The position numbers and the translations under genes were made by a program. Below are positions 9,412 to 15,676 of a stretch of DNA of 24,295 bases, piece by piece. Source of the stretch: Pleurocapsa sp. MO_226.B13 (GTDB lineage Bacteria; Cyanobacteriota; Cyanobacteriia; Cyanobacteriales; Xenococcaceae); contig JASJEI010000096.1 in assembly GCA_030064795.1 (NCBI GenBank), positions 1-24,295 of the forward strand, read 5' to 3'. Positions within the stretch are counted from its first letter, which is position 1, and every line of letters begins with the position of its first letter. The notes beneath the pieces are model-generated. The model was not told the origin of the DNA, ran no database searches, and saw only the letters and a list, made by a program, of their open reading frames with translations.

Positions 9412-9807
9412 TTATTGTGCCGAAACAGATAGAGTTGGTGATGTTTCTGAAATAGTAGGTAGTAGCCAATACGCCTGGTTTTCCTCTACAACAGTATAGT
9501 CAGATTCATAAGCGTTAAAGGTATCTTGCCAACTACTGACTAAAAAGTTTTCTAAATCTTTGGGTTCGATCGCGATTCGAGGAGTCCGAATTCCAAAACT
9601 CACCGAAGTCAACAAAAACCCCGTAGCGATCGCGTTAGGAATAGTCCAAATCGATTTTAGAAATCGTTTTTGTTCTTTAGTTGTTTGTGGCTCAAGAGAG
9701 TCGATAATTCTCTGTTCCAAATCGGGACAAGCCTGGGGGGGGATTGGTTGATTTTGTCGTATAAAGTTGACAAAGTTGTGTTGGTTATCGTTATGTAAGC
9801 TAGTCAT
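9412..9807 (-). CDS. Probable anti-sigma factor, single-pass membrane protein
   Basis: A 131-residue protein with no motif I recognise outright. Residues 1-50 are polar and would be cytoplasmic; about 53-73 form one hydrophobic segment (WTIPNAIATGFLLTSVSFGI); the remaining 55 residues would be outside, with many acidic and aromatic residues. The gene starts 18 bp after the stop of the ECF sigma gene, the usual position for a cognate anti-sigma factor. It has a single Cys (27) and lacks the His-x3-Cys-x2-Cys zinc motif, so it is not a ZAS redox type. Cyanobacterial sigma-G genes are known to be paired with a small membrane anti-sigma (SapG) and this may be its counterpart. The function is inferred from gene order and topology, not from a recognised domain. 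Confidence 0.65.
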   Translation of the reverse strand: MTSLHNDNQHNFVNFIRQNQPIPPQACPDLEQRIIDSLEPQTTKEQKRFLKSIWTIPNAIATGFLLTSVSFGIRTPRIAIEPKDLENFLVSSWQDTFNAYESDYTVVEENQAYWLLPTISETSPTLSVSAQ

Positions 9808-9825
9808 GATCTGAGTTTTGATTAA

Positions 9826-10461
9826 CTATAGGGATATTCCTTGTTGTTCTAGGAACTTTTTGAACGAATTTCGAGCATGAAATAAACGAGACTTTACCGT
9901 TCCTACAGGTACATCGAGAATTTGGGCTACCTGTTTTTGAGGTATATCTTCCAAATCGTGTAAAACCAAAACAGCACGGTGATCGAAACTCAAATTATTT
10001 AGCCCTCGCTGGACTAGATCTTGATAATGTAAGTGCATCAAATCTGGAGGCTCTTGAGCGTTTGACCAATCTCGGTCGTGGTGGGGATGCAGTTGTTCTT
10101 TATCATATTTAGCATTCAAATCAGTTTTTTCTCTTCCTTGAGCTAGTTTGCGCCGTCGATCTGTGGCTACATTCCAGCTAATGCGATAGAGCCAGGTAGA
10201 AAAGTATTTAGCTTTTTTTAGTTTAGGTAATCCTTTCCAAGCTCGCAAAAAAACCTCTTGTACCAAATCGTCTAACGAAGAATCGCCACATAATTGATAG
10301 AGAGTCGAGCGCACCCTTTGTTGATACCGTTGATAGAGCAAACGAAAACAAGCGCGATCGCCTTGTTGACAAAGCCAAATCAACTCTTGTTCTGACCGCA
10401 CAACTGTTTCTGATTCTGTTTTTGGTGTACTAGCCCGTTCATTGGCTAACATTTCGCTCAT
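9826..10461 (-). CDS. ECF-type RNA polymerase sigma factor
   Basis: A 211-residue group 4 (extracytoplasmic function) sigma factor. Region 2 spans about 25-105, with the core-binding stretch DDLVQEVFLRAWKGL (64-78) and the -10-binding stretch YFSTWLYRISWNVATDRRR. Region 4 spans about 150-205, with a helix-turn-helix at IPQKQVAQILDVPVGTVKSRLFHARN that would read the -35 element. A variable acidic and His-rich linker (108-145) joins them and region 3 is absent, as is usual for ECF proteins. The first 20 residues are not conserved; ATG 10461 was kept, with the downstream ATG at codon 4 as an alternative. It is the first gene of a probable operon with the membrane protein and the Spy-like protein, and could be related to cyanobacterial SigG, which I cannot confirm by reading alone. 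Confidence 0.92.
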   Translation of the reverse strand: MSEMLANERASTPKTESETVVRSEQELIWLCQQGDRACFRLLYQRYQQRVRSTLYQLCGDSSLDDLVQEVFLRAWKGLPKLKKAKYFSTWLYRISWNVATDRRRKLAQGREKTDLNAKYDKEQLHPHHDRDWSNAQEPPDLMHLHYQDLVQRGLNNLSFDHRAVLVLHDLEDIPQKQVAQILDVPVGTVKSRLFHARNSFKKFLEQQGISL

Positions 10462-10488
10462 TTTCTAGAAATATTTGGTTCTTTTTTT

Positions 10489-10516
10489 TTAGACTGATAG
10501 TAAGGAACATCGGTTC
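10489..10516 (-). promoter_or_regulatory. Candidate ECF-type promoter of the sigma operon
   Basis: On the minus strand GAACC (complement of 10512-10516) is followed after 17 bp by GTCTAA (complement of 10489-10494), about 28 bp before the sigma start codon. GAAC-type -35 boxes with GTC/TCTAA -10 boxes are the pattern of many ECF promoters, so the operon may be autoregulated. GAAC also appears on the plus strand at 10505-10508, so the element is partly symmetric between the divergent genes. Confidence 0.4.
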
Positions 10517-10556
10517 AATTCTGGAAAAATTTATTGATTGCAAGCTCTCTTCCAAT

Positions 10557-10832
10557 ATGCCCTGTCAATTATGCGATCGCGACGTTAAGCAGCTTACAGT
10601 TCATCATCTTATTCCCCGTCAAACCGTAAAACGCAAGCAAGCAGAATCGGGGCCGACTATTGATATTTGCTCTCCTTGCCATCGTCAGATTCACGCTCTT
10701 TATACCAATTTGGAATTGGCAAGGCATCTCAACACAGTTGATAAACTCAAATCCGAACCGAAAATGCAAAAGTTTTTGGGCTGGATCGCTAAACAAGACC
10801 CCCAAAAAAAGGTACGTATTCGACGCAAGTAA
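10557..10832 (+). CDS. Small HNH-type nuclease-like protein
   Basis: A 91-residue protein with the layout of a minimal HNH endonuclease: a zinc pair Cys3-x2-Cys6, the catalytic-type His16-His17 in VHHLIPR, and a second pair Cys38-x2-Cys41 followed by His42 and His46 (SPCHRQIH). The central Asn of HNH is not obvious; TIDIC occupies the place where NLVxLC is often found. The C-terminal half is basic (ending KKVRIRRK), consistent with DNA binding. There is no toxin or immunity partner, methylase or mobile-element gene next to it. It is transcribed divergently from the ECF sigma gene with 95 bp between starts. The fold call is good; substrate and role are unknown. Free-standing HNH proteins of this size are common in cyanobacteria. 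Confidence 0.8.
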   Translation: MPCQLCDRDVKQLTVHHLIPRQTVKRKQAESGPTIDICSPCHRQIHALYTNLELARHLNTVDKLKSEPKMQKFLGWIAKQDPQKKVRIRRK

Positions 10833-10935
10833 TACTCTGACTATTGGTTACTTTCCCAGTCTTCGATCTTGGGTGTAGCTGAGCGACGATCGTTAGCCGA
10901 AAAAATCCCGTGAAAGTCTACATACAATACTGGGT

Positions 10936-12144
10936 TTAGAAATAACCGATAATAATTACGATCGCTACGCCAATAACGATCAAACCGATATTCCACAACC
11001 AAGTTTTTCGGCGATTTTTCTCGATCGATGAGATTAACTTAGATTTATACCGCTCGATTTTAGATTGAAATTGAGCGGTATTATTATGGCTATCTTGAGA
11101 TGATTGAAGATTAGCGAGGGATCTTTGAACCAAATTTTTAGTACTAGCTTTTTTTGACGATACTTTGCTGAGATTTGTTTTTACAAGTCTGTATTGTTGG
11201 AGATCGGAATATTTATTAGCTGCTACAGGATTAGTTTTATTTTTAACATTAAGCAATCGCTTTTGATAGTCATCATAACTATTTTTTTTAAGATTATAAC
11301 TAGCTGCTGAGTCGTTCCCTTCTGCTAACACTGAGTCAGAGCTTTGTGTTTCTAAATTTTCTGATTCTCTTAGCTCAGAATTAACGCCATTAGACTGAAT
11401 TAAAGTATCTTGTTCCGAGTTGGTAGTTGCGAGCGGATCGCGTGCTCGATCTTTTGAGCTATCTTGCCCAGATGGCGATGAATTATTTTTATCTGGCTCT
11501 TCCCATCCCAACTGATTGTTATTTTGAGGGTGAGATAAACCAAGCCGATCTTGAAGTATTGCTTCGGAACTTTCCGAGTTGGAATTAAGCTTTCTAATAG
11601 ATTCTATTGTTGTCGAATTTTTATCAAGATTATTAGTTGGTTGCGATCCTGATTTTCGAGCAGTAGACTTATTTGGCTTTTTAGTTCTGACGTGCTTTGA
11701 TTCGCTAGATTGACGCTTTTTGGGTTTAAGATTACTGGGGTCGAAAACCTTGGCTAAAAGCCTCGAATCAACTTGAGAATATCCGTTATTAACAGCTACA
11801 ATTGCCTGCTTTAGATCGGTCATCAAACTGCTTTTGAGTATGTAACCTTTGGCTCCAGCCATCAACGCTTGCGTTACATATTTTTTTTCTTCATGACTGC
11901 TGAGGATAATAACTTTAGTATTGGGTGAAACCCGACTAATATATTTGGTGGTAGTAATACCATTCATACCTGGCATTTCAATATCTAATAAAACAATATC
12001 AGGGCGCAAACGTTCTATTTCCTTGACCGCAGTTCGACCATCTTTTACAGTAGCAACTACATCTAATTCCAGGTCTCGGTCTAACAGAGATTTAATTCCC
12101 TGTTGAACCAAGTTTTGATCGTCTACTAAGAAAATACGAATCAT
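10936..12144 (-). CDS. Response regulator with disordered linker and C-terminal membrane anchor
   Basis: A 402-residue protein. Residues 1-120 are a clear NarL-class receiver: Asp8-Asp9, phosphoacceptor Asp54 in LLDIEMPGMNG, Ser82 and Lys104 in YILKSS. In NarL/FixJ regulators a LuxR-type helix-turn-helix follows within about 30 residues; here none is present. Instead residues 137-365 are low-complexity, rich in Ser, Asn, Lys, Gln and Asp, and predicted disordered by eye, with a basic patch at 140-165. Residues 357-380 form a basic, possibly helical segment, and about 382-401 are a hydrophobic helix (NIGLIVIGVAIVIIIGYF) ending the protein: a tail-anchor-like segment that would hold the receiver in the cytoplasm at a membrane. 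The frame shows no interruption, so this is not a degraded regulator. It converges on the HNH gene and diverges from dprA. Output and partner kinase are unknown. Confidence 0.85.
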   Translation of the reverse strand: MIRIFLVDDQNLVQQGIKSLLDRDLELDVVATVKDGRTAVKEIERLRPDIVLLDIEMPGMNGITTTKYISRVSPNTKVIILSSHEEKKYVTQALMAGAKGYILKSSLMTDLKQAIVAVNNGYSQVDSRLLAKVFDPSNLKPKKRQSSESKHVRTKKPNKSTARKSGSQPTNNLDKNSTTIESIRKLNSNSESSEAILQDRLGLSHPQNNNQLGWEEPDKNNSSPSGQDSSKDRARDPLATTNSEQDTLIQSNGVNSELRESENLETQSSDSVLAEGNDSAASYNLKKNSYDDYQKRLLNVKNKTNPVAANKYSDLQQYRLVKTNLSKVSSKKASTKNLVQRSLANLQSSQDSHNNTAQFQSKIERYKSKLISSIEKNRRKTWLWNIGLIVIGVAIVIIIGYF

Positions 12145-12284
12145 TTTAGATTTAAATAAAGCTTATTAAATAATGTTTAAGTCGGGATTTTTTTAGATTT
12201 TAATCATTTTCAACTATTATTTTCTCAGAAATCTAGTAAATTTACTTATTCACTAAAAAGTTATTTACTTTTAATGTCGTTGAT

Positions 12285-12313
12285 TTACGATCGCCACTTG
12301 CCAAGGTTATATT
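12285..12313 (+). promoter_or_regulatory. Weak promoter-like site for dprA
   Basis: TATATT at 12308-12313 lies 17 bp after TTACGA (12285-12290), about 45 bp before the dprA start. The -10 is a good match and the -35 is poor. This is offered only as the best candidate in the 213-bp gap between the divergent response regulator and dprA. Confidence 0.25.
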
Positions 12314-12357
12314 AGAAATTTGCCCACAATTAATATCTTCAGCAACAGGCGAAATCT

Positions 12358-13464
12358 ATGGAACAAGAAAGAGCTTACTGGCTGGCATGGTCGCAAATTT
12401 CAGGAATTGGGGCAGTTACTCTCAAGAAAATTTATCAACATTTTGGTTCTCTCCAGACAGCTTGGACGGCAAGTGCGATCGCTTTTGCCGATATTGACGG
12501 CTTGAGTAGCAAAGCAGCTAATGCTATTCAAAAAGAAAGATTAAAATTTGCTCCCGAACAATTACTCGCACAACATCTCCAGCAAAATCCTCAGTTTTGG
12601 ACACCAGCAGATTCCGCCTATCCCCGCCTCTTATTGGAAACACCCAGCCCCCCACCGCTCCTTTATTATTTAGGAAGGGTAGAATTAGCTGAAAATCAGG
12701 GCAGTACCCCGACAATTGGGATCGTCGGCACTCGTAACCCCACAGAATATGGCAGACGCTGGACAAAAAAGATTACCCAGGCTTTGGTTAGTCACGGTTT
12801 TGGTATTGTTTCGGGTATGGCCGCTGGAATTGATGCGGTAGCTCATCAAAGTTGTCTAGAAGCCAAGGGCAGAACGATCGCAGTATTGGGTACGGGAGTC
12901 GATCGAGTCTATCCCTATAGTAATCGAGGTCTTTATCAACAATTAAAAACTCAGGGCTTGCTTGTTAGCGAATATCCCGCCACAACTCCACCAGATCGCA
13001 GTCATTTTCCCGCTCGTAATCGAATTATTGCGGGTTTATGTCGTGCGGTACTGATTGTAGAAGCTCCCCAACGCTCTGGAGCCTTAATTACCGCCCGTTT
13101 TGCTAATGATTTTGGTCGTGATGTTTATGTCTTGCCAGGCTCTTTAGACAATGTTCAGTCCCTAGGATGTTTGGCACTACTCAATTCTGGAGCGCACGTA
13201 GTCTTGGGGATCGAACACTTACTAGAAATGCTAGGTACGATGCCCTGTTTGGATCGAATCCCTCCCGCTACTCAACCAGTACCCAATTTAAGACCAGAAT
13301 TAGAAAATATTTATAGCTTAATCGATCGAGATGCCATTTCTTTAGATACAATTGTCCAAAAGACTGGACGAGATACTAGTGAAATTTTGGTAGCTCTATC
13401 TGAGCTAGAGCTAATGGATCTGGTAGCTCAGTTACCTGGAATGCGATATCAAATTAAAAATTAG
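12358..13464 (+). CDS. dprA: DNA-processing protein DprA
   Basis: A 368-residue protein matching DprA/Smf, which binds incoming single-stranded DNA during natural transformation and loads RecA on it. Three parts are visible: an N-terminal helix-hairpin-helix region (about 1-75, WSQISGIGAVTLKKI and DIDGLSSKAANAI); the Rossmann-like core (about 80-295) with IVGTRNPTEYG, SGMAAGIDAVAH, GTGVDRVYP, HFPARNRIIAG, RSGALITARFAND and GRDVYVLPGS; and a C-terminal winged-helix DML1-like domain (about 310-368). The core position usually holding Asn in the SxGxN motif reads SLGCLALL, a variant I recall from cyanobacteria. Length is normal for the family. It stands alone, with no other competence gene in the window. 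Read-through from the left is unlikely because the neighbour there is divergent. Confidence 0.95.
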   Translation: MEQERAYWLAWSQISGIGAVTLKKIYQHFGSLQTAWTASAIAFADIDGLSSKAANAIQKERLKFAPEQLLAQHLQQNPQFWTPADSAYPRLLLETPSPPPLLYYLGRVELAENQGSTPTIGIVGTRNPTEYGRRWTKKITQALVSHGFGIVSGMAAGIDAVAHQSCLEAKGRTIAVLGTGVDRVYPYSNRGLYQQLKTQGLLVSEYPATTPPDRSHFPARNRIIAGLCRAVLIVEAPQRSGALITARFANDFGRDVYVLPGSLDNVQSLGCLALLNSGAHVVLGIEHLLEMLGTMPCLDRIPPATQPVPNLRPELENIYSLIDRDAISLDTIVQKTGRDTSEILVALSELELMDLVAQLPGMRYQIKN

Positions 13465-13547
13465 TAGCTATTTTTCATCAAAGATTCGTACGGTTGTTAG
13501 TCAAAACAATTCAAAATTCGCGCATTATCAATTCAAAATTAAGACAA

Positions 13548-13601
13548 TCACGTGCGACCGCGCCACTGATTGAAGACCACTGAATTTCACGTGCGACCGC
13601 G
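13548..13601. repeat. Two direct copies of TCACGTGCGACCGCG
   Basis: The 15-bp unit TCACGTGCGACCGCG occurs at 13548-13562 and 13587-13601, starts 39 bp apart. It is GC-rich and stands out in an AT-rich gap; it contains the CACGTG palindrome. The function is unknown; it may be part of a dispersed intergenic repeat family. Confidence 0.6.
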
Positions 13602-13753
13602 AAATTAATTAATTCAAAATTATTTTCTGGTTTTTGAATTTTGCATTTTGAATTTTGAATTCAAAAAATGGTCATTAGTTTTTCTCTATCTCTTCATTTT
13701 CCACGCTCACCATTCTCTCGGTAAAACCTCCGTGTTTTTGTAAATCTTATTGC

Positions 13754-13767
13754 AAATAACGTTATTT
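13754..13767. promoter_or_regulatory. 14-bp palindrome in the putative promoter of the TpsB gene
   Basis: AAATAACGTTATTT (13754-13767) is perfectly self-complementary. TTGCAA at 13751-13756 overlaps its left edge and could serve as a -35 box, with a poor -10 (TATTTT) about 18 bp on. A palindrome placed in the spacer of a promoter, 57 bp before the start codon, suits a repressor operator. The regulator is not identifiable from sequence alone. Confidence 0.35.
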
Positions 13768-13823
13768 AGTAGGTATTTTTGGGAATGTTATGACAATGGC
13801 TCTATTTCAACATAATCACCAAT

Positions 13824-15674
13824 ATGTTTGTATCAAAAAGCTTTGGGCAAAAGTTAAGCTCGAACTATCTCGATCGGTTACAGCTAAATAATTATTTATA
13901 TTTTGTATCTATTGTTTCGCTAACTTTATCGGGATTGTTGGCAGGATTGCAGCCATTAAATGCTGAAGAAAATGAGTCGATCGTAACTACTATATACAAT
14001 CGCAATTTTTCCGAGCATAGTGAATTGTTGACTATATCTCTACCTGAATTAGAACCAGCCACTTCGGCGATCGCGGATATTCTAGATTTTGAGACTTTTA
14101 GTTATTTACTATCGCAGATCCAGACAGAGCCAAAAACCAACAACCAACAACAGGATTTAACTATTGCTCAAGATTCCAATGTCGATGATATCCCCGAACA
14201 AATCATTGTTAAGGACTTTGATGTAGTTGGTAGTAGTGTCTTTAGCGAACAAGAGTTAAGTCAGGCGATCGAACCCTATCGCGATCGCCCTCTAAGTTTA
14301 CCAGAGCTATTTCAAGCCAGAAGTGCAATCACCAAACTCTATACCGACAAGGGCTATGTCAACTCAGGTGCTTATCTTCCTCCTCAAGAATTAAATGATG
14401 GTACGGTAAAAATTGCGGTTTTAGAAGGCAAATTAGAGGCGATCCAGGTTTCAGGAACTAAACGTCTTAATTCTGAATATATTTCCTCTCGAATCGAAAC
14501 TGCTGCGGGAAAACCCGTAAATGTTGACTCTTTATTATCTGCGCTACAACTGCTACGGCTCGATCCGCTGATTGATAACATCTCGGCAGAATTATCAGCA
14601 GGAATTCAACCAGGAACGAGTTTACTAGATATTCAAGTTGAGGAGGCAGATGTATTTAATATCTCAACTAGTTTCAACAACCAAAAATCTCCCAGTGTTG
14701 GTTCAAATCAACGCTCCATAGGTTTGAATCACGGCAACTTATTGGGATTTGGCGATCGGTTTAATTTTAACTACAGCAACACCGACGGTAGCGACAGCTT
14801 TGATTTTGCTTACAGTTTACCCTTCAATGCCAAGAATGGCACGATTAAAGCAGCATATGGCACTAATTCTAACGATATAATCGAAGAACCCTTTAATGAC
14901 CTCGATATTCAGTCAGAATCGCGTTATTACGAGTTAAATCTCCGACAACCTTTGATTCTTAAACCCAACCAAGAATTTGCTTTGGGACTCAGCTTTTCCC
15001 GTAGTGAAAGTGAAACGTCTCTTGAGGATCGAGATTTTAGAATATCTCGTGGTGCAGACGATAATGGAGAAACAAAGATTAGTGCGATCCGATTCTTTCA
15101 GGAATATGTCAATCGAGATGACAAAAAAGTTTTAGCTTTTCGTTCTCAATTTAGTATCGGTATTGATGCGTTTAATGCCACCAGTAATGACGACGAACCC
15201 GATAGTACCTTTTTCGCTTGGCGAGGACAAAGCCAATGGGTAAGACGTTTAGATGAAGATTTTTTATTTCTCCTGCGGGGCGATCTTCAATTCTCAGGTG
15301 GCGGTTTAGTCCCCCTAGAACAATTTCGGATCGGTGGTGCAAATAGTGCCAGGGGCTATCGACAGGATTTAAGCTTAGGAGACAATGGTATATTTGCCTC
15401 AGCCGAGTTACGAGTGCCTGTTTTAAGATTTAGAAACATTGATGGTTTGGTTCAAATTACCCCTTTCTTTGATATTGGGACAGTATGGAATAGTGACGAT
15501 CTTGAAATTACCAACTCAACTTTACCCTCTTTGGGTGTAGGCTTGAATTTTTCTATGGGAACTAGATTGAACGCCCGTTTGGATTGGGGGATTCCTTTGG
15601 TAGATATAGAGGCTGAAGGCGATTCTTTACAAGAAGACGGAGTTTATTTTTCTCTGGATTATAATTTTTTCTAG
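13824..15674 (+). CDS. TpsB/FhaC-type outer-membrane transporter (two-partner secretion)
   Basis: A 616-residue ShlB/FhaC/HecB-family protein that would thread a TpsA exoprotein or similar across the outer membrane. Residues 1-47 look like a long signal peptide (hydrophobic 25-45, end LNAEE). A linker rich in Gln and acidic residues follows to about 125, then POTRA domain 1 (128-203, ending VKIAVLEGKL) and POTRA domain 2 (about 204-275). From about 278 alternating amphipathic strands make the 16-strand barrel, with the conserved barrel motif IGGANSARGYRQD at 503-515 (Arg-Gly-Tyr at 510-512). The chain ends in Phe, as outer-membrane barrels do. No TpsA-like haemagglutinin gene lies in the window, so its substrate is elsewhere or absent. 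Some cyanobacterial homologues are Omp85-like pores with other roles. Its stop is 2 bp from the convergent helicase stop. Confidence 0.9.
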   Translation: MFVSKSFGQKLSSNYLDRLQLNNYLYFVSIVSLTLSGLLAGLQPLNAEENESIVTTIYNRNFSEHSELLTISLPELEPATSAIADILDFETFSYLLSQIQTEPKTNNQQQDLTIAQDSNVDDIPEQIIVKDFDVVGSSVFSEQELSQAIEPYRDRPLSLPELFQARSAITKLYTDKGYVNSGAYLPPQELNDGTVKIAVLEGKLEAIQVSGTKRLNSEYISSRIETAAGKPVNVDSLLSALQLLRLDPLIDNISAELSAGIQPGTSLLDIQVEEADVFNISTSFNNQKSPSVGSNQRSIGLNHGNLLGFGDRFNFNYSNTDGSDSFDFAYSLPFNAKNGTIKAAYGTNSNDIIEEPFNDLDIQSESRYYELNLRQPLILKPNQEFALGLSFSRSESETSLEDRDFRISRGADDNGETKISAIRFFQEYVNRDDKKVLAFRSQFSIGIDAFNATSNDDEPDSTFFAWRGQSQWVRRLDEDFLFLLRGDLQFSGGGLVPLEQFRIGGANSARGYRQDLSLGDNGIFASAELRVPVLRFRNIDGLVQITPFFDIGTVWNSDDLEITNSTLPSLGVGLNFSMGTRLNARLDWGIPLVDIEAEGDSLQEDGVYFSLDYNFF

Positions 15675-15676
15675 TC

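Larger units (their letters stand above)
13465..13823. other. 359-bp gap with short direct and AT-rich repeats
   Basis: There is no ORF of note. The gap contains two copies of a 15-bp unit (13548-13562 and 13587-13601) and at least three copies of AATTCAAAAT with inverted versions (GAATTTTG-type) around 13628-13670, giving local self-complementarity. The last 80 bp carry a 14-bp palindrome and probable promoter elements for the next gene. Confidence 0.6.

Noticed and set aside
13500..13670. Possible CRISPR-like array from repeated AATTCAAAAT units
   Set aside because: Units are short, irregularly spaced, AT-rich and in both orientations; there are no uniform spacers and no cas genes.
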